This document shows, piece after piece, positions 53,626-63,900 of a stretch of 64,000 nt of DNA. The stretch's first letter is position 1. The number at the start of each line of letters is the position of its first letter. Both the position numbers and the translations under genes were made by a program. The notes below the pieces were generated by a model that saw only the letters and a list, made by a program, of their open reading frames with translations, ran no database searches and was not told the origin of the DNA. The stretch is from Desulfovibrio intestinalis (GTDB taxonomy: Bacteria; Desulfobacterota; Desulfovibrionia; Desulfovibrionales; Desulfovibrionaceae), in the NCBI RefSeq assembly GCF_014202345.1, contig NZ_JACHGO010000002.1:419729-483728 (forward strand), given 5' to 3'.

Positions 53626-54864
53626 TCAGACGTTGAGATTCAGGCCAGCCAGAAGATCCATTTTGCCATTTGAGTAATTGCCAAAGTACGAATTCGCGTT
53701 GCCAGAACCTGACCACCATGCCGCCATAGACTCTACCTGGATGCGTTTGCGCATATCCGATGGGGATACTTGCATGGCCTTGCGCGCGTCATCAAGGCCA
53801 GAAAGGGCTTCAACTTGCTTATATTGCTTGACGAGTGAAGGGTTTTCGTCGAAAAATTGTTGTATCTTGGACTTGTCGGCACTGTCGCTGATGACGGTAA
53901 CGCTGCCATCTGTATTGACCTGGAGCGTGAATTTCACATCGGGATCAATGCTCAGGTTACTCAGGCCGCTGCTGATCGTAGATCCCAGCGTGCTGCTGTT
54001 GAGCGCGGCCTGAGCGTCTGTCAGTTCCTTGTTGTTGACCGTGGCCTGCACGTTGCCCGATGCGCCCAGTCTGAGGCTCACGGTAGAGGCCTCAACGTTC
54101 TGCTTTTTAATCTGGGTCGAAAGGGCGTTGGCCAGATCAGGATTTTCTGCCAGCCACGCGTTAACAGCATCCGCCTGCTTGTTCTCATCACTGACAACAA
54201 GCTGCCCGTCACTGTTAAGCGTAAAATTAATGGGGGTGCTCAAATCCACTCCCATTTCTCCGAGGGCGGTGCGCAGCTTTGTGCTCAGGTCGCTACTGGA
54301 ATCGAGCCCGCTTTGTATGGCTGCCTGGGCTGTATTGACCACTGTGAGCTTGCCCGTGCTGCTGACTTTCATGCTCACAGAGGTGCTTGCGTCAACGCCG
54401 GCGTTTGTGAGAGTTGAACGCAGTTCCTTGCCAATGGTGGTGTTGGAATCAAGCCATGTCTGGGCGGCTTTCTGGTCAGCGGCATTGGAACTGGAGGCGG
54501 CCAGTTTGCCGTCCTTGTCCAATGTAAAGGTGATGTCTTCGGGCTTGCTGATGCCAACACTGGCGAGGCCGTTTTTGACACTGTCGTTAAAACTGGAAAG
54601 CAGCTGTTCGCGATATTTGGTGATCTGGCTGAACGTGACGCGGCTATTGCTGGAAAGCCCCATGGACTCCATAGCGTATTTGGTCAGTTCAACCATGCTG
54701 GAAAGCTGATTGGTCATAGAGCCTGTGGAGCTAAAAAGACTGCTCAGGCTGTTGGAGGAACTGCTGGAGGTGCCGGAGGAACTGCCAGTTCCCGTGCTTT
54801 TCAACTGCTGACCCTGCCACTGCAGCATGGCTGTGCTATAGCTGTTGACGCTGGATATGCTCAT
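53626..54864 (-). CDS. Ser-rich protein with five tandem ~50-residue repeats, unknown function
   Basis: 412 residues starting MSISSVNSYSTAMLQWQGQQ; GGGAGGA lies 5 bases before the ATG, so the start at 54915 is rejected. Residues 20-55 are Ser/Gly-rich. From about 100 to 345 there are five copies of a unit with a GVDxSTxVxFTL segment, a DGxLxV turn and a Leu-rich helix (AxLxENPDLxxxLxxxL). The last 70 residues are not repeated and end in an aromatic/Asn segment. There is no signal peptide. The N terminus is reminiscent of flagellum-type substrates, but that is a guess. I do not recognise the family. Confidence 0.75.
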   Translation of the reverse strand: MSISSVNSYSTAMLQWQGQQLKSTGTGSSSGTSSSSSNSLSSLFSSTGSMTNQLSSMVELTKYAMESMGLSSNSRVTFSQITKYREQLLSSFNDSVKNGLASVGISKPEDITFTLDKDGKLAASSSNAADQKAAQTWLDSNTTIGKELRSTLTNAGVDASTSVSMKVSSTGKLTVVNTAQAAIQSGLDSSSDLSTKLRTALGEMGVDLSTPINFTLNSDGQLVVSDENKQADAVNAWLAENPDLANALSTQIKKQNVEASTVSLRLGASGNVQATVNNKELTDAQAALNSSTLGSTISSGLSNLSIDPDVKFTLQVNTDGSVTVISDSADKSKIQQFFDENPSLVKQYKQVEALSGLDDARKAMQVSPSDMRKRIQVESMAAWWSGSGNANSYFGNYSNGKMDLLAGLNLNV

Positions 54865-55056
54865 GATTCCTCCCGGAAAAAAATTCCCTGAAATATCTGA
54901 GCCTAAATTATGCAAAATGTAGACCAGAAAATAGTTTTGGTGATTTTTTCACGGTTTGTTTGGCAGCACGCGGCTGGAAAAAAGCGGGCGGAAAGACTGT
55001 CTGTGTGGTTGAGCCCAATGATGGACAGCCCAATTAAAATAGGCTAGAGAGCGAGC

Positions 55057-56055
55057 ATGGCAGTAAGATCTTCAATGTATGAAACCGTTGAATTTGACGA
55101 TCCCACCCTGGCAAATCAGCTGTTTGGGCCTCACAACGCGCATCTTGACCTGTTGGCTCTTGCCAGCGGCGCGCAAATCACCAGCCGAGGGGCCAGCATT
55201 TATATTGAATCGCCCGACGCTGATGTGCGTCAGGTCTTGTGCAACGTTTTTGTGCAGCTTTATGATTTGCTGCGAGGCGGACTTGCGCTGAGTCAGCAGG
55301 ATTTTACCCGGGCTTACGAGATGCTCAGGGGTGATCCGGGGCTGAGTTTGGCCCAGATTTTTCGTGATGCTGTTTTTGTTAATACCCCCCGCAAAACGGT
55401 CACAGCACGCAATGTGGCCCAGCGTACCTACCTCGATCTCTTGCGGCGTCATGAACTGGTGTTCGCGGCTGGGCCTGCTGGCACGGGCAAGACCTATCTT
55501 GCTGTGGCTATGGCGTTGTCGATGTTTCAGCAGCACAAGGTCAAGCGCATTGTTCTGACGCGTCCAGCTGTGGAAGCGGGAGAGCGCCTGGGCTTTTTGC
55601 CCGGCGACCTGGCGGAGAAGGTTAATCCCTACCTCCGTCCTCTGTATGACGCGCTGCATGATATGATGCCTCAGCCCAAGGTGGCTTCCATGATGGAGGT
55701 AGGCTCCATTGAAGTAGCGCCCCTTGCTTTTATGCGAGGTCGTACTCTCAATGACGCCTTTATTATTTTAGATGAAGCACAGAATACCACTCAGGAACAG
55801 ATGAAAATGTTTCTAACACGAATGGGATTCGGTTCGCGCATGGTGGTCACAGGCGATACCACGCAGATTGACCTGCCAATGCAGCCCGGCGGCCAGCGCC
55901 CTCGGTCGGGCCTTATTCACGCGCTGAATATTCTTCCTGATGTGCCTGGTTTGGCTGTACACCGCTTCAGCAAAGCGGACGTTGTGCGCCATCCCCTGGT
56001 CGGAGCCATAGTAAACGCTTATGATAATGCAGAAAAAGACGGCACGGCCCGCTAG
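55057..56055 (+). CDS. phoH: PhoH-like ATPase
   Basis: 332-residue cytoplasmic ATPase of the PhoH family. The N-terminal region (1-115) resembles a KH-like RNA-binding part. Walker A GPAGTGKT lies at 139-146 and Walker B IILDEAQNTT near 240. The RNA-related role is family knowledge. It overlaps the next gene by 35 bases, and phoH, 7TM-HD and ybeY form a conserved operon in many bacteria. Confidence 0.94.
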   Translation: MAVRSSMYETVEFDDPTLANQLFGPHNAHLDLLALASGAQITSRGASIYIESPDADVRQVLCNVFVQLYDLLRGGLALSQQDFTRAYEMLRGDPGLSLAQIFRDAVFVNTPRKTVTARNVAQRTYLDLLRRHELVFAAGPAGTGKTYLAVAMALSMFQQHKVKRIVLTRPAVEAGERLGFLPGDLAEKVNPYLRPLYDALHDMMPQPKVASMMEVGSIEVAPLAFMRGRTLNDAFIILDEAQNTTQEQMKMFLTRMGFGSRMVVTGDTTQIDLPMQPGGQRPRSGLIHALNILPDVPGLAVHRFSKADVVRHPLVGAIVNAYDNAEKDGTAR

Positions 56056-58552
56056 CTTCCTGGCCCTCATCCACGCGCTGAGGGCTCGGCACCATTGCGG
56101 CTGGGGGCTTACTGCCCTCATCATTACTTTTTTTGCCCTGTCGCTACTGGCTGGGGCCAATTTTGAGGTAGTACCCAGAATATATGTGGCCGGGCAAATT
56201 GCGGATTCTGACGTTATTTCCGACCGTGACATTTTGGTGGAAGACACTCAGGCCACCAAGGCACGGCGCAAGCAAGTGCTGCTTTTGCAGCCCCCGGTAT
56301 ATGATCTGAGTCTGGAACCCTATGCGGCCTTTCAGAACCGTATTGTTGAAATTTTGCGCAGTCTGAACAATGGGGTAGACTACAAGTTGCAGGAAGGCCC
56401 CCTGCAAAGACTTGCCGACGAGCTGACGCCTCCTGTAGCTGATGAAGTGCTGCCTGAACTGGCGCATCCTGAAGTGCAGGCCTACCTTCTAAAAACTCTG
56501 CTGCCCAGTATTCGGGAACATATGGCCGAAGGGCTGGTGGGCGATATCCGCTCGGCCAGAGTCGGACGCAGTGGCGTTATTATACGCAATCTGGACAACA
56601 ATACGGAAATTTTGCGTCCAGAAGTGACGAATCTGCCTGACCTCCAATCGTTTCTGGCGGAAGTGTCTTCTCTTGTGCGGCAGGTTCCTACCCTGAATCC
56701 ACAGTCACGCCGAGCCATTAATATTCTGCTTTCAGCAACCGTGCCCGCCTCGCTTACGCTTAACCGCGAGGCCACGCAAAGGCGCGGCAATGCAGTTATG
56801 AGTATGGTGGAGCCGGTATACTACCAGATACTCAAGGGCGAGCTGCTGCTGCGTAAGGGCGAGCGGGTAAGCCGCGAACAGCAAATAAAGCTTCAAACTC
56901 TTTACAAATCCTCCTCAGACCCCATGCACTGGGCCGCTGCAATGGGAGCCTTTATTTGCTCCCTGCTCCTGAGCGTGGGCTTTTTTGTCGCTCCCAGCGG
57001 CAAGCCCGGTACGCCCTTGCGTTGCAAGGATATGCTGCTCATATCGCTGCTGCTCATGCTTTTCAGCGTTGGGGCCAAAATAGTCTATGTGCTTGGTTTG
57101 CGCGTGGACAGCGTGACTTTTCTTAATACACTGAGCCTTGGCTTTCCTGTTGCAGGAGCCGTGGGGCTGGTGGCCATGATCTTTGCGGCCCGGCGCTACT
57201 GCACTATGGGGCTGCTGCTGTCATTTTTCGTAATGCTCATGTTTCAGGAAGATTTTTATTTCTTCCTGTATCAATTCCTTGGCGGCATGCTGGCCACATG
57301 GCTTGTGACCAATGCCCAAAGCCGTCAGGACGTGGTGTGGAGTATTGTTCCGCTGACCATTGGGCAGGTGCTCATATGGTTTGGCACCGCGCTGTTGTCG
57401 CAGACTGCTCCTGGCGAGCTCCCCATGCAGCTGGCAGCTGTGGCCATCAACAGCCTGCTTTCGCTTATTTTGCTTTTTGCGGTCAGCCCCGTGCTTGAGT
57501 TGAGCTTTGGCTACAGCACACGCTTCCGGCTGATGGAGCTCATGAGTCTTGAACAGCCTCTGATGCAGGAACTCATGGTCACAGTGCCCGGCACCTACCA
57601 CCACTCATTGGTGGTATCCAACATGGTGGAGGCCGGAGCCAAGGCCATTGGAGCCAACAGCCTGTTGTGCAAGGTGGCGGCCCTGTATCATGACGTTGGC
57701 AAACTGTCCTACCCAGAATATTTTATTGAAAATCAGTTTGGCGGGCCCAATAAGCACGACAAGCTTGCGCCGTCCATGAGCGCACTCATTCTTCTGTCCC
57801 ATGTCAAAAAAGGCACGGAGCTGGCAGAGCGCTATAAACTGGGACAGGACATTGCGGATATTATCGGGCAGCACCACGGCACGCGCCTTATTCGCTTTTT
57901 CTACCAGAAAGCCATTGATATGGGTGAAAAGCCCAGAGAGTCTGACTACAGCTACGTGGGGCCGCGCCCCCAGACCAAGGAAGCCGCCATACTTATGCTG
58001 GCTGACTCGGTTGAGGCATCAAGCCGCACGCTTGCTGAACCTACCCCGGCGCGAATCAAGAGCCATATTGACGCTATTATCAAAGGGATTTTTTCTGAAG
58101 GGCAGTTGGACGAGTCTGAGCTGACGTTCAAGGATCTGCACTACCTCAGTGAAAATTTCCAGCGCATTCTTACGGGTATTTTTCATCAGCGTATTGCCTA
58201 TCCTGACGCCAAAATTCGCGATGTAGCCAAGGTTGTGGGCAAGGCAGAGGTCAAGCCCGAAGCCAAGGATGCCAAGGGCAGCGTCCGGCAGGAAGCAAAG
58301 GGAGAAGCCAAGGCTGCTGCCGCGCAGGTGGCAACCCCGGCTGCGCCTGCGGCTGCTCAATCCGCAACGAAAGATGTGGCGGCAACAGGCAAAATGGCCA
58401 ATGCTGCCACAGAGCATGCTGCTTCCGGCAAAGGTGTCGTTGGGCAAGGGGGCAATGCTGATAACTCTGGCCTTGTGAACGGGGCAGAGGGGCAAGGCGG
58501 TCAGGCGAAACAAGGCACACAGCAAAAACCTTCGGGTGATGGCGCACAGTGA
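56021..58552 (+). CDS. 7TM-HD (PgpH-like) membrane phosphohydrolase
   Basis: 843 residues. After a short cytoplasmic part and a first membrane helix (about 28-48), an extracytoplasmic 7TMR-HDED domain extends to about 300, followed by seven hydrophobic segments (about 305-500). The HD domain has YHHSLVVSN and LYHDVGK near 525-557 and HHGTRLIRFFY. Related PgpH proteins hydrolyse cyclic di-AMP; whether this one does is not shown. The last 110 residues are an Ala/Gly/Lys/Gln-rich disordered tail. Start at 56021 or 56027 (MIMQ). The stop overlaps the ybeY start in TGATG. Confidence 0.9.
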   Translation: MIMQKKTARPASFLALIHALRARHHCGWGLTALIITFFALSLLAGANFEVVPRIYVAGQIADSDVISDRDILVEDTQATKARRKQVLLLQPPVYDLSLEPYAAFQNRIVEILRSLNNGVDYKLQEGPLQRLADELTPPVADEVLPELAHPEVQAYLLKTLLPSIREHMAEGLVGDIRSARVGRSGVIIRNLDNNTEILRPEVTNLPDLQSFLAEVSSLVRQVPTLNPQSRRAINILLSATVPASLTLNREATQRRGNAVMSMVEPVYYQILKGELLLRKGERVSREQQIKLQTLYKSSSDPMHWAAAMGAFICSLLLSVGFFVAPSGKPGTPLRCKDMLLISLLLMLFSVGAKIVYVLGLRVDSVTFLNTLSLGFPVAGAVGLVAMIFAARRYCTMGLLLSFFVMLMFQEDFYFFLYQFLGGMLATWLVTNAQSRQDVVWSIVPLTIGQVLIWFGTALLSQTAPGELPMQLAAVAINSLLSLILLFAVSPVLELSFGYSTRFRLMELMSLEQPLMQELMVTVPGTYHHSLVVSNMVEAGAKAIGANSLLCKVAALYHDVGKLSYPEYFIENQFGGPNKHDKLAPSMSALILLSHVKKGTELAERYKLGQDIADIIGQHHGTRLIRFFYQKAIDMGEKPRESDYSYVGPRPQTKEAAILMLADSVEASSRTLAEPTPARIKSHIDAIIKGIFSEGQLDESELTFKDLHYLSENFQRILTGIFHQRIAYPDAKIRDVAKVVGKAEVKPEAKDAKGSVRQEAKGEAKAAAAQVATPAAPAAAQSATKDVAATGKMANAATEHAASGKGVVGQGGNADNSGLVNGAEGQGGQAKQGTQQKPSGDGAQ

Positions 58553-59040
58553 TGTCGCCTCCACCGTCCCGGTCCCGCAGTAATAATAAGGGGCGGGTTA
58601 CTGTCTTTCGCCATTATCCAAAAGGGAGCGCTTTAGCCCCTTTGCACTGGCGACAGATGCGTGCCGCACTTGACGCGATGCTTGATGTGCCTACAGATTC
58701 CAGTGATTACGGCGTTCACGCCCCCATAGCGGTGGAGCTTTTTTTGCTGGATGACGCCGCTGTTGCAAAGGCCAACGCCCGGCATCTTGATTGTGCGGGG
58801 CCGACCAACATTCTTTCTTTTCCTGGTGGAACTGACGCCCCTGGCGTCTTGCTGCTCTCATTGGATACGTTACAGCGCGAATGCCTCTTGTACGGGCAGG
58901 ATCCGTCAGAACACGCCATTCGTCTTTTGGCTCACGGCATGGGGCATTTGTGCGGGCTGGATCACAGCCCGGTTATGGATGATCTTTGCGAACAGTTCAT
59001 GGATGCAGCCTGGGCCGCGCTGTGTGGTGAAGAAGCGTAG
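58552..59040 (+). CDS. ybeY: endoribonuclease YbeY
   Basis: 162-residue zinc-dependent RNase of 16S rRNA maturation and ribosome quality control. The triple-His motif HGMGHLCGLDH (family HGxLHLxGYDH) is intact near residue 128, and the substrate-side segment PTNILSFP is present. The start ATG at 58552 shares bases with the upstream stop; GTG at 58549 is an alternative. The N-terminal 12 residues are poorly conserved. Confidence 0.93.
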   Translation: MSPPPSRSRSNNKGRVTVFRHYPKGSALAPLHWRQMRAALDAMLDVPTDSSDYGVHAPIAVELFLLDDAAVAKANARHLDCAGPTNILSFPGGTDAPGVLLLSLDTLQRECLLYGQDPSEHAIRLLAHGMGHLCGLDHSPVMDDLCEQFMDAAWAALCGEEA

Positions 59041-59046
59041 AACCCG

Positions 59047-60144
59047 TCATTGTCTTGCTAAAGCCTGACAATGCAGTTCCCGTAGTTTTCTGGCTGAAGC
59101 TTCACCCTTGTTGTGCCAGTCCTTGGGCAGCCGTACGTCAAGAAGTACAGCCAAGTGCGCCAGGGCCGTGGAACTGATGGGGCTACCGCTGTCTGCATCA
59201 ACCAGCCGCCAGAAAGCCTGATCAAAGCCCGCTGTGTGTACCCGCCAAAGAAGGTCGCGCCGGGTTCCGGGGCGAAGGGTCGTATACATGCCGCCCTTCA
59301 TATGCTCCGAAGCGGCAAGCACTCCTGCTTTGGCGAACCGGGTCGACAGGCGAAGGCGGCGGGCCAGTTCCAGGCTCAGGGCTATCCCGCCTTTTTCATG
59401 GCCGTAGTGGTGGGGCAGCAGGGCAGGATCCGTTAAAATTTTTCCCAGGTCGTGGCACAAGGCCATCCAGACCGCCAATGAATCACCGGCCACAGTATCC
59501 ATGATACGCAGGCTGTGCCCCAAAACCGAGTTACTATGCCATTGCCGAGGGCCTGCCGGAATGCTGTCTGCTTTTTCCAGTTCAGCGAACCAGGGAGCAA
59601 GGCTTTGCCCTTGTGCCAGCACTCGAAAGAATCGGCCAGGGGCCGGGGCAGCCAAAGCCTTGAGAACTTCGCGCCCAACACGTTCGGCAGGCAGGGTGGC
59701 GCGCTCCGTATAGGAAAGGGCACGCATCTGTTCAAAGGCGCTTTTGTCAATGCGCCAGTCAGGCCAGTAGGCGGCAAATCGTGCCAGGCGGAAGATGCGC
59801 GTAGGGTCGTCGGCAAAAGCTGTGGGGGATGCCGGGCGCAGGATTCGCTGTTGCAGGTCGTTGACCGCCTGCGGATGCATATACAGCTTTCCGGCTTTGT
59901 CCAGCGCCAGGGCGTTAATTGTAAGGTCGCGCGCCCTAAGGTCTTCTTCTGGTCCGGCTCCACGAAACGGCATGCACTCCCGTCCATGCCAGAGGCAAAC
60001 GTGCACACTCTTGCCCACGCGCCGGGCATCCGGGTGAAGGGATAAAAAATTTTCCAGATCGCCAGCAAAGGCGAAATCCAGTTCCGTGGGCGTGCGGCCC
60101 AGCAGCATATCGCGCACCGCGCCGCCAACGAGGTAAAGTTCCAT
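59047..60144 (-). CDS. tRNA nucleotidyltransferase / poly(A) polymerase family with HD domain
   Basis: 365 residues, the class II CCA-adding enzyme or poly(A) polymerase type. The N-terminal nucleotidyltransferase head has YLVGGAVRDMLLGRTPTELDFAF with the acidic metal-binding residues, followed by RDLTINALA and the RRILRP-like region. An HD domain near residues 215-245 has VLGHSLRIMD and LCHDLGK. CCA and poly(A) activity cannot be separated by sequence. The start MELYLVGG at 60144 was chosen from family alignment; two bases of its ATG coincide with the divergent birA ATG. GTG two codons upstream is possible. It converges on ybeY, ending 6 bp from it. Confidence 0.86.
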   Translation of the reverse strand: MELYLVGGAVRDMLLGRTPTELDFAFAGDLENFLSLHPDARRVGKSVHVCLWHGRECMPFRGAGPEEDLRARDLTINALALDKAGKLYMHPQAVNDLQQRILRPASPTAFADDPTRIFRLARFAAYWPDWRIDKSAFEQMRALSYTERATLPAERVGREVLKALAAPAPGRFFRVLAQGQSLAPWFAELEKADSIPAGPRQWHSNSVLGHSLRIMDTVAGDSLAVWMALCHDLGKILTDPALLPHHYGHEKGGIALSLELARRLRLSTRFAKAGVLAASEHMKGGMYTTLRPGTRRDLLWRVHTAGFDQAFWRLVDADSGSPISSTALAHLAVLLDVRLPKDWHNKGEASARKLRELHCQALARQ

Positions 60145-60976
60145 GTTCACAGTATGCCATAGCCACCCAGATGAGGGAAGCGCTTGCCCTTCACCAAAGC
60201 CGCATCCATCCGGCCCTGTTGTTTGGCGTTTCGGCCATATTTCTTCCTGCCTTGATACAGCCATGCACATGGCCGCTCGCGATATGTTGGCCCCGTGGGA
60301 CAGCGTGCAGTGTGCCGCACAAACTGCCGGACGCGGTCAGTTGCGCCGCAACTGGTATTCGCCACCTGGTAATGTTTACGCGGCCATAAGATTGCCTATG
60401 ACTCCGCCCTTTGACGGATCCGCAGCGGCTCCGGCCACAGCGTGCCTGCTGGCAGAAGCTTTGCGGCTGCTGGGGTGGCCTGTGCAGCTCAAGTGGCCCA
60501 ATGACATCGTAATTGAAGATGCAGATGGGCAGCCCAAAAAGCTGGCTGGCATTCTACTTGAAGAGCGCGGCGGCATATTGCTGGCGGGTATTGGCATCAA
60601 TGTGGATTTTTCCCCGCCAGTAGAGCTTTTGCGGGCTGGCGCGGCAATGGAAGCAACCTGTTTGCGCGATCAGCTTAAAGCCGAGGAGGGGCGATATATT
60701 TCTACAGCAGAAGCCTTATGGCAACAGCTTGTAATACGCATGCATTCGGCATATATTCACTGCCACTCATTTTCCGGGCAGTGGAAAAAGCACGCCGACG
60801 GTTTTTTGCTATGGCGTGGAAAAGATGTGGAGCTGCGCGACGATGGGCGCATTGTGCGCGGCTGGCTGACGGGCTTAGGTCCGGCAGGCGGCCTTTGTCT
60901 TAACCAAAACGGACGGCTTGAGGAATTTTTCAGCGGGAGCCTTCTGCGTACCGGCAGAGCAGCAGTAAAGGGTTAA
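60143..60976 (+). CDS. birA: biotin-[acetyl-CoA-carboxylase] ligase
   Basis: 277-residue biotin protein ligase without the N-terminal winged-helix repressor domain of E. coli BirA, so it is a mono-functional ligase. The active-site loop GRGQLRRNW is at 63-71 (family GRGRxGRxW), the KWPND motif lies near 113-117, and GIGINVDFSPP follows. The first 30 residues look unlike the family. It sits 5 bp before pyruvate carboxylase, its probable main substrate. Confidence 0.9.
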   Translation: MFTVCHSHPDEGSACPSPKPHPSGPVVWRFGHISSCLDTAMHMAARDMLAPWDSVQCAAQTAGRGQLRRNWYSPPGNVYAAIRLPMTPPFDGSAAAPATACLLAEALRLLGWPVQLKWPNDIVIEDADGQPKKLAGILLEERGGILLAGIGINVDFSPPVELLRAGAAMEATCLRDQLKAEEGRYISTAEALWQQLVIRMHSAYIHCHSFSGQWKKHADGFLLWRGKDVELRDDGRIVRGWLTGLGPAGGLCLNQNGRLEEFFSGSLLRTGRAAVKG

Positions 60977-60981
60977 AAGGC

Positions 60982-63900
60982 ATGGCCAACAAGACATTCT
61001 CGGAAGTGCAGGATTTTTTGAGGGGTAAGGTAATACTTGTCGCCAACCGGGGTATCCCGGGCCGGCGCATCTGCCGTTCCATTAGGGAACGGTTTGACGC
61101 GGTGGCAGCCATGACTGCCACCGATGTGGATAAAACCGCTCCGGCGGCATCCACCGCTCAGGAGTTGGTCCTGCTAGGTGCAGAACCTCGTGCATATCTG
61201 GACATTGACAGTGTTATTGCCAAGGCGAAACAGCGTGGCGTTGTAGGCATCCACCCCGGCTGGGGATTTGCCTCTGAAGACACGCGCTTTCCCGCACGTT
61301 GCAAAGAAGCGGGCATTACTTTTATTGGCGCTACCGCCGAGGCAATGAACCTGCTTGGCAACAAGGTGCAGGCGCGCGAAGTTGCCCGCAAGCTCGGCAT
61401 TCCGGTGGTTCCGGGTTCTGACGGCGCTGTTGACGTGCCCACGGCCAAAAAGCTCATCAGCGAGATGGGGCTGCCCATCATGCTCAAGGCTGAAGGCGGC
61501 GGCGGTGGCCGTGGCATTTTTGCCATCCATAATGAAGCAGAGCTGGAAGACGCCTTTTTCAAAGCTTCCACTATGGCTCAGGCTTCCTTTGGCAACCCGC
61601 GCCTGTTTGTGGAAAAGTTTCTTGCCGATGTTCGCCACATTGAAATTCAGGTTATTGCCGACATGTACGGCAATGTCTTTGCTTTTGATGAACGCGATTG
61701 CACGGTGCAGCGCAACCACCAGAAACTCATTGAAATCACTCCTTCGCCTTGGGCCGGCCTTTCACGCAATTTGCGTGAGCGCCTCAAGGATTATTCCCGC
61801 CGTCTGGTGCGCGCTGTGGGCTACCACAGCCTTGCCACGGTGGAATTTCTGGTCACGCCTGACGGAACGCCGTACCTCATTGAGGTCAACACACGCCTTC
61901 AGGTGGAGCACGGCATCACGGAATGCCGTTATGGCATAGACCTTGTGGAAGAGCATATTGCCGTGGCCTTTGGTGCGGAACTGCGTTACCGCGAAGAAAA
62001 CCTGCGTCCCTCGTACTGTGCCATGCAGGTGCGTATCAACTGCGAAAACCCGCAGGACAACTTCGCCCCCAACTCTGGCCTGATTTCGCGCTATGTTTCT
62101 CCCGGCGGCCCCGGCGTGCGCCTGGACTCCAACATCAGCGCGGGTTACGAGTTCCCCGCCAACTATGACTCTGCGGGAGCCCTGCTCATTTCCTACGCGC
62201 ATGACTGGGAAAAGACCCTGGGCATTATGGAGCGCGCGCTTAGCGAGTATGTGATCGGCGGCATCAAAACGACTATTCCTTTCTACCGTCAGGTCATAAA
62301 GAATCCCCTGTTCCGTCAGGGCAAGATCAATACCAACTTCATTGCCGACCACCCGGAGCTTATGGTCTATACCGACCTTGCTCCCGAGGGAGAGCGCCTG
62401 TCCAAGCTTGTGGCCGAAGTTTCCGCCAAGGGCTACAACCCTTATGTGCAGCTTGGCGAATACCGCTCGGATACCACGCCATGTCTTGGCCCCTTCGAGC
62501 CTGTGTTGCCCGCCATTACCTCGGCGCAGCGCAAGCAGCCTTCGCCCTATCCGCAGGGCGACCGCTTGGCTACGTTGGATTACATTCGTGACTCAGGGCA
62601 GGTGCACTTTACCGACACCACGCCGCGCGACTTCACCCAGTCCAACTCCGGCAACCGCTTCCGTCTTGCCGAAGACAGGCTTATTGGCCCGTATCTGGAT
62701 AACGTAGGGTACTTCTCCATAGAAAATGGCGGCGGCGCGCATTTCCATGTGGCCATGCTTGCCAACATGACCTATCCCTTCACTGAAGCGAAGGAATGGA
62801 ACCGCTTTGCCCCCAAGACCATGAAGCAGCTCTTGGTGCGCTCTACCAACGTGCTTGGTTACACGCCCCAGCCCCGCAATCTTATGCTCAAGACCGGGGA
62901 AATGATCTGCGATCACTACCAGATCATCCGCTGCTTTGACTTCCTGAACCATGTTGAAAATATGCGTCCTATGGCCGAAGTGGTTCTTGGCCGTAATGAC
63001 GTCATCTTCCAGCCTGCCATCTCCATGTCCTGGGCCAAGGGCTTTGATGTGCAGCATTACCTTGGCGTTACGGAAGGCATGCTGCGCATGGTGGGTAGCG
63101 TTATGGGCGTTGACCCCAAAGAAGCTTCACGCCACATCATTCTGGGCCTTAAAGACATGGCCGGGGTATGCCCCCCGCGCTTCATGACCGAACTGGTGAC
63201 AGCTATTCGCAAAGCCTGGCCTGAACTGGTACTGCACTATCACCGCCATTACACCGACGGACTGTTTGTGCCCGCCTGCGGCGCAGCCGCCAAGGCCGGA
63301 ACCCATATTATAGATGTGGGTCTGGGATCAGCCGTGCGTTCGTACGGCCAGGGCGATGTGCTGGCCACCATGGCCTACATCGAAGACGAACTTGGCCTCA
63401 AGTGCCACCTGGACAAGGGCGCCATCCGCGACGCCAACTTCGTGTGCAAGCAGATCATGCCGTACTATGACCGCTACTGCGCGCCGTACTTCCAGGGGAT
63501 AGACTATGACGTCACCCTGCACGGCATGCCCGGCGGGGCCACCTCTTCCTCGCAGGAAGGGGCCATGAAGCAGGGCTACATTCACCTGTTGCCCTATATG
63601 CTCAAGTTCCTTGAAAGCACTCGTCAGATTGTGCGTTATCATGACGTGACGCCCGGTTCCCAGATCACCTGGAACACGGCTTTCCTGGCCGTTACCGGGG
63701 CCTGGAAGCGTGGCGGCGAAGACGAAGTGCGCTATCTGCTTCAGGTGCTCGCCGAAGTGACGCGCACCCCTGAAGAAGAGCTGTCGCAGGAAATGCGCAA
63801 GGCTCGCCTGCACATCTACCGTGATTGCAACGATGCCTTCCGCAACCTTTTGCTCGGCAAGTTCGGCAAGCTGCCTTTGGGCTTTCCTGCTGACTGGGTC

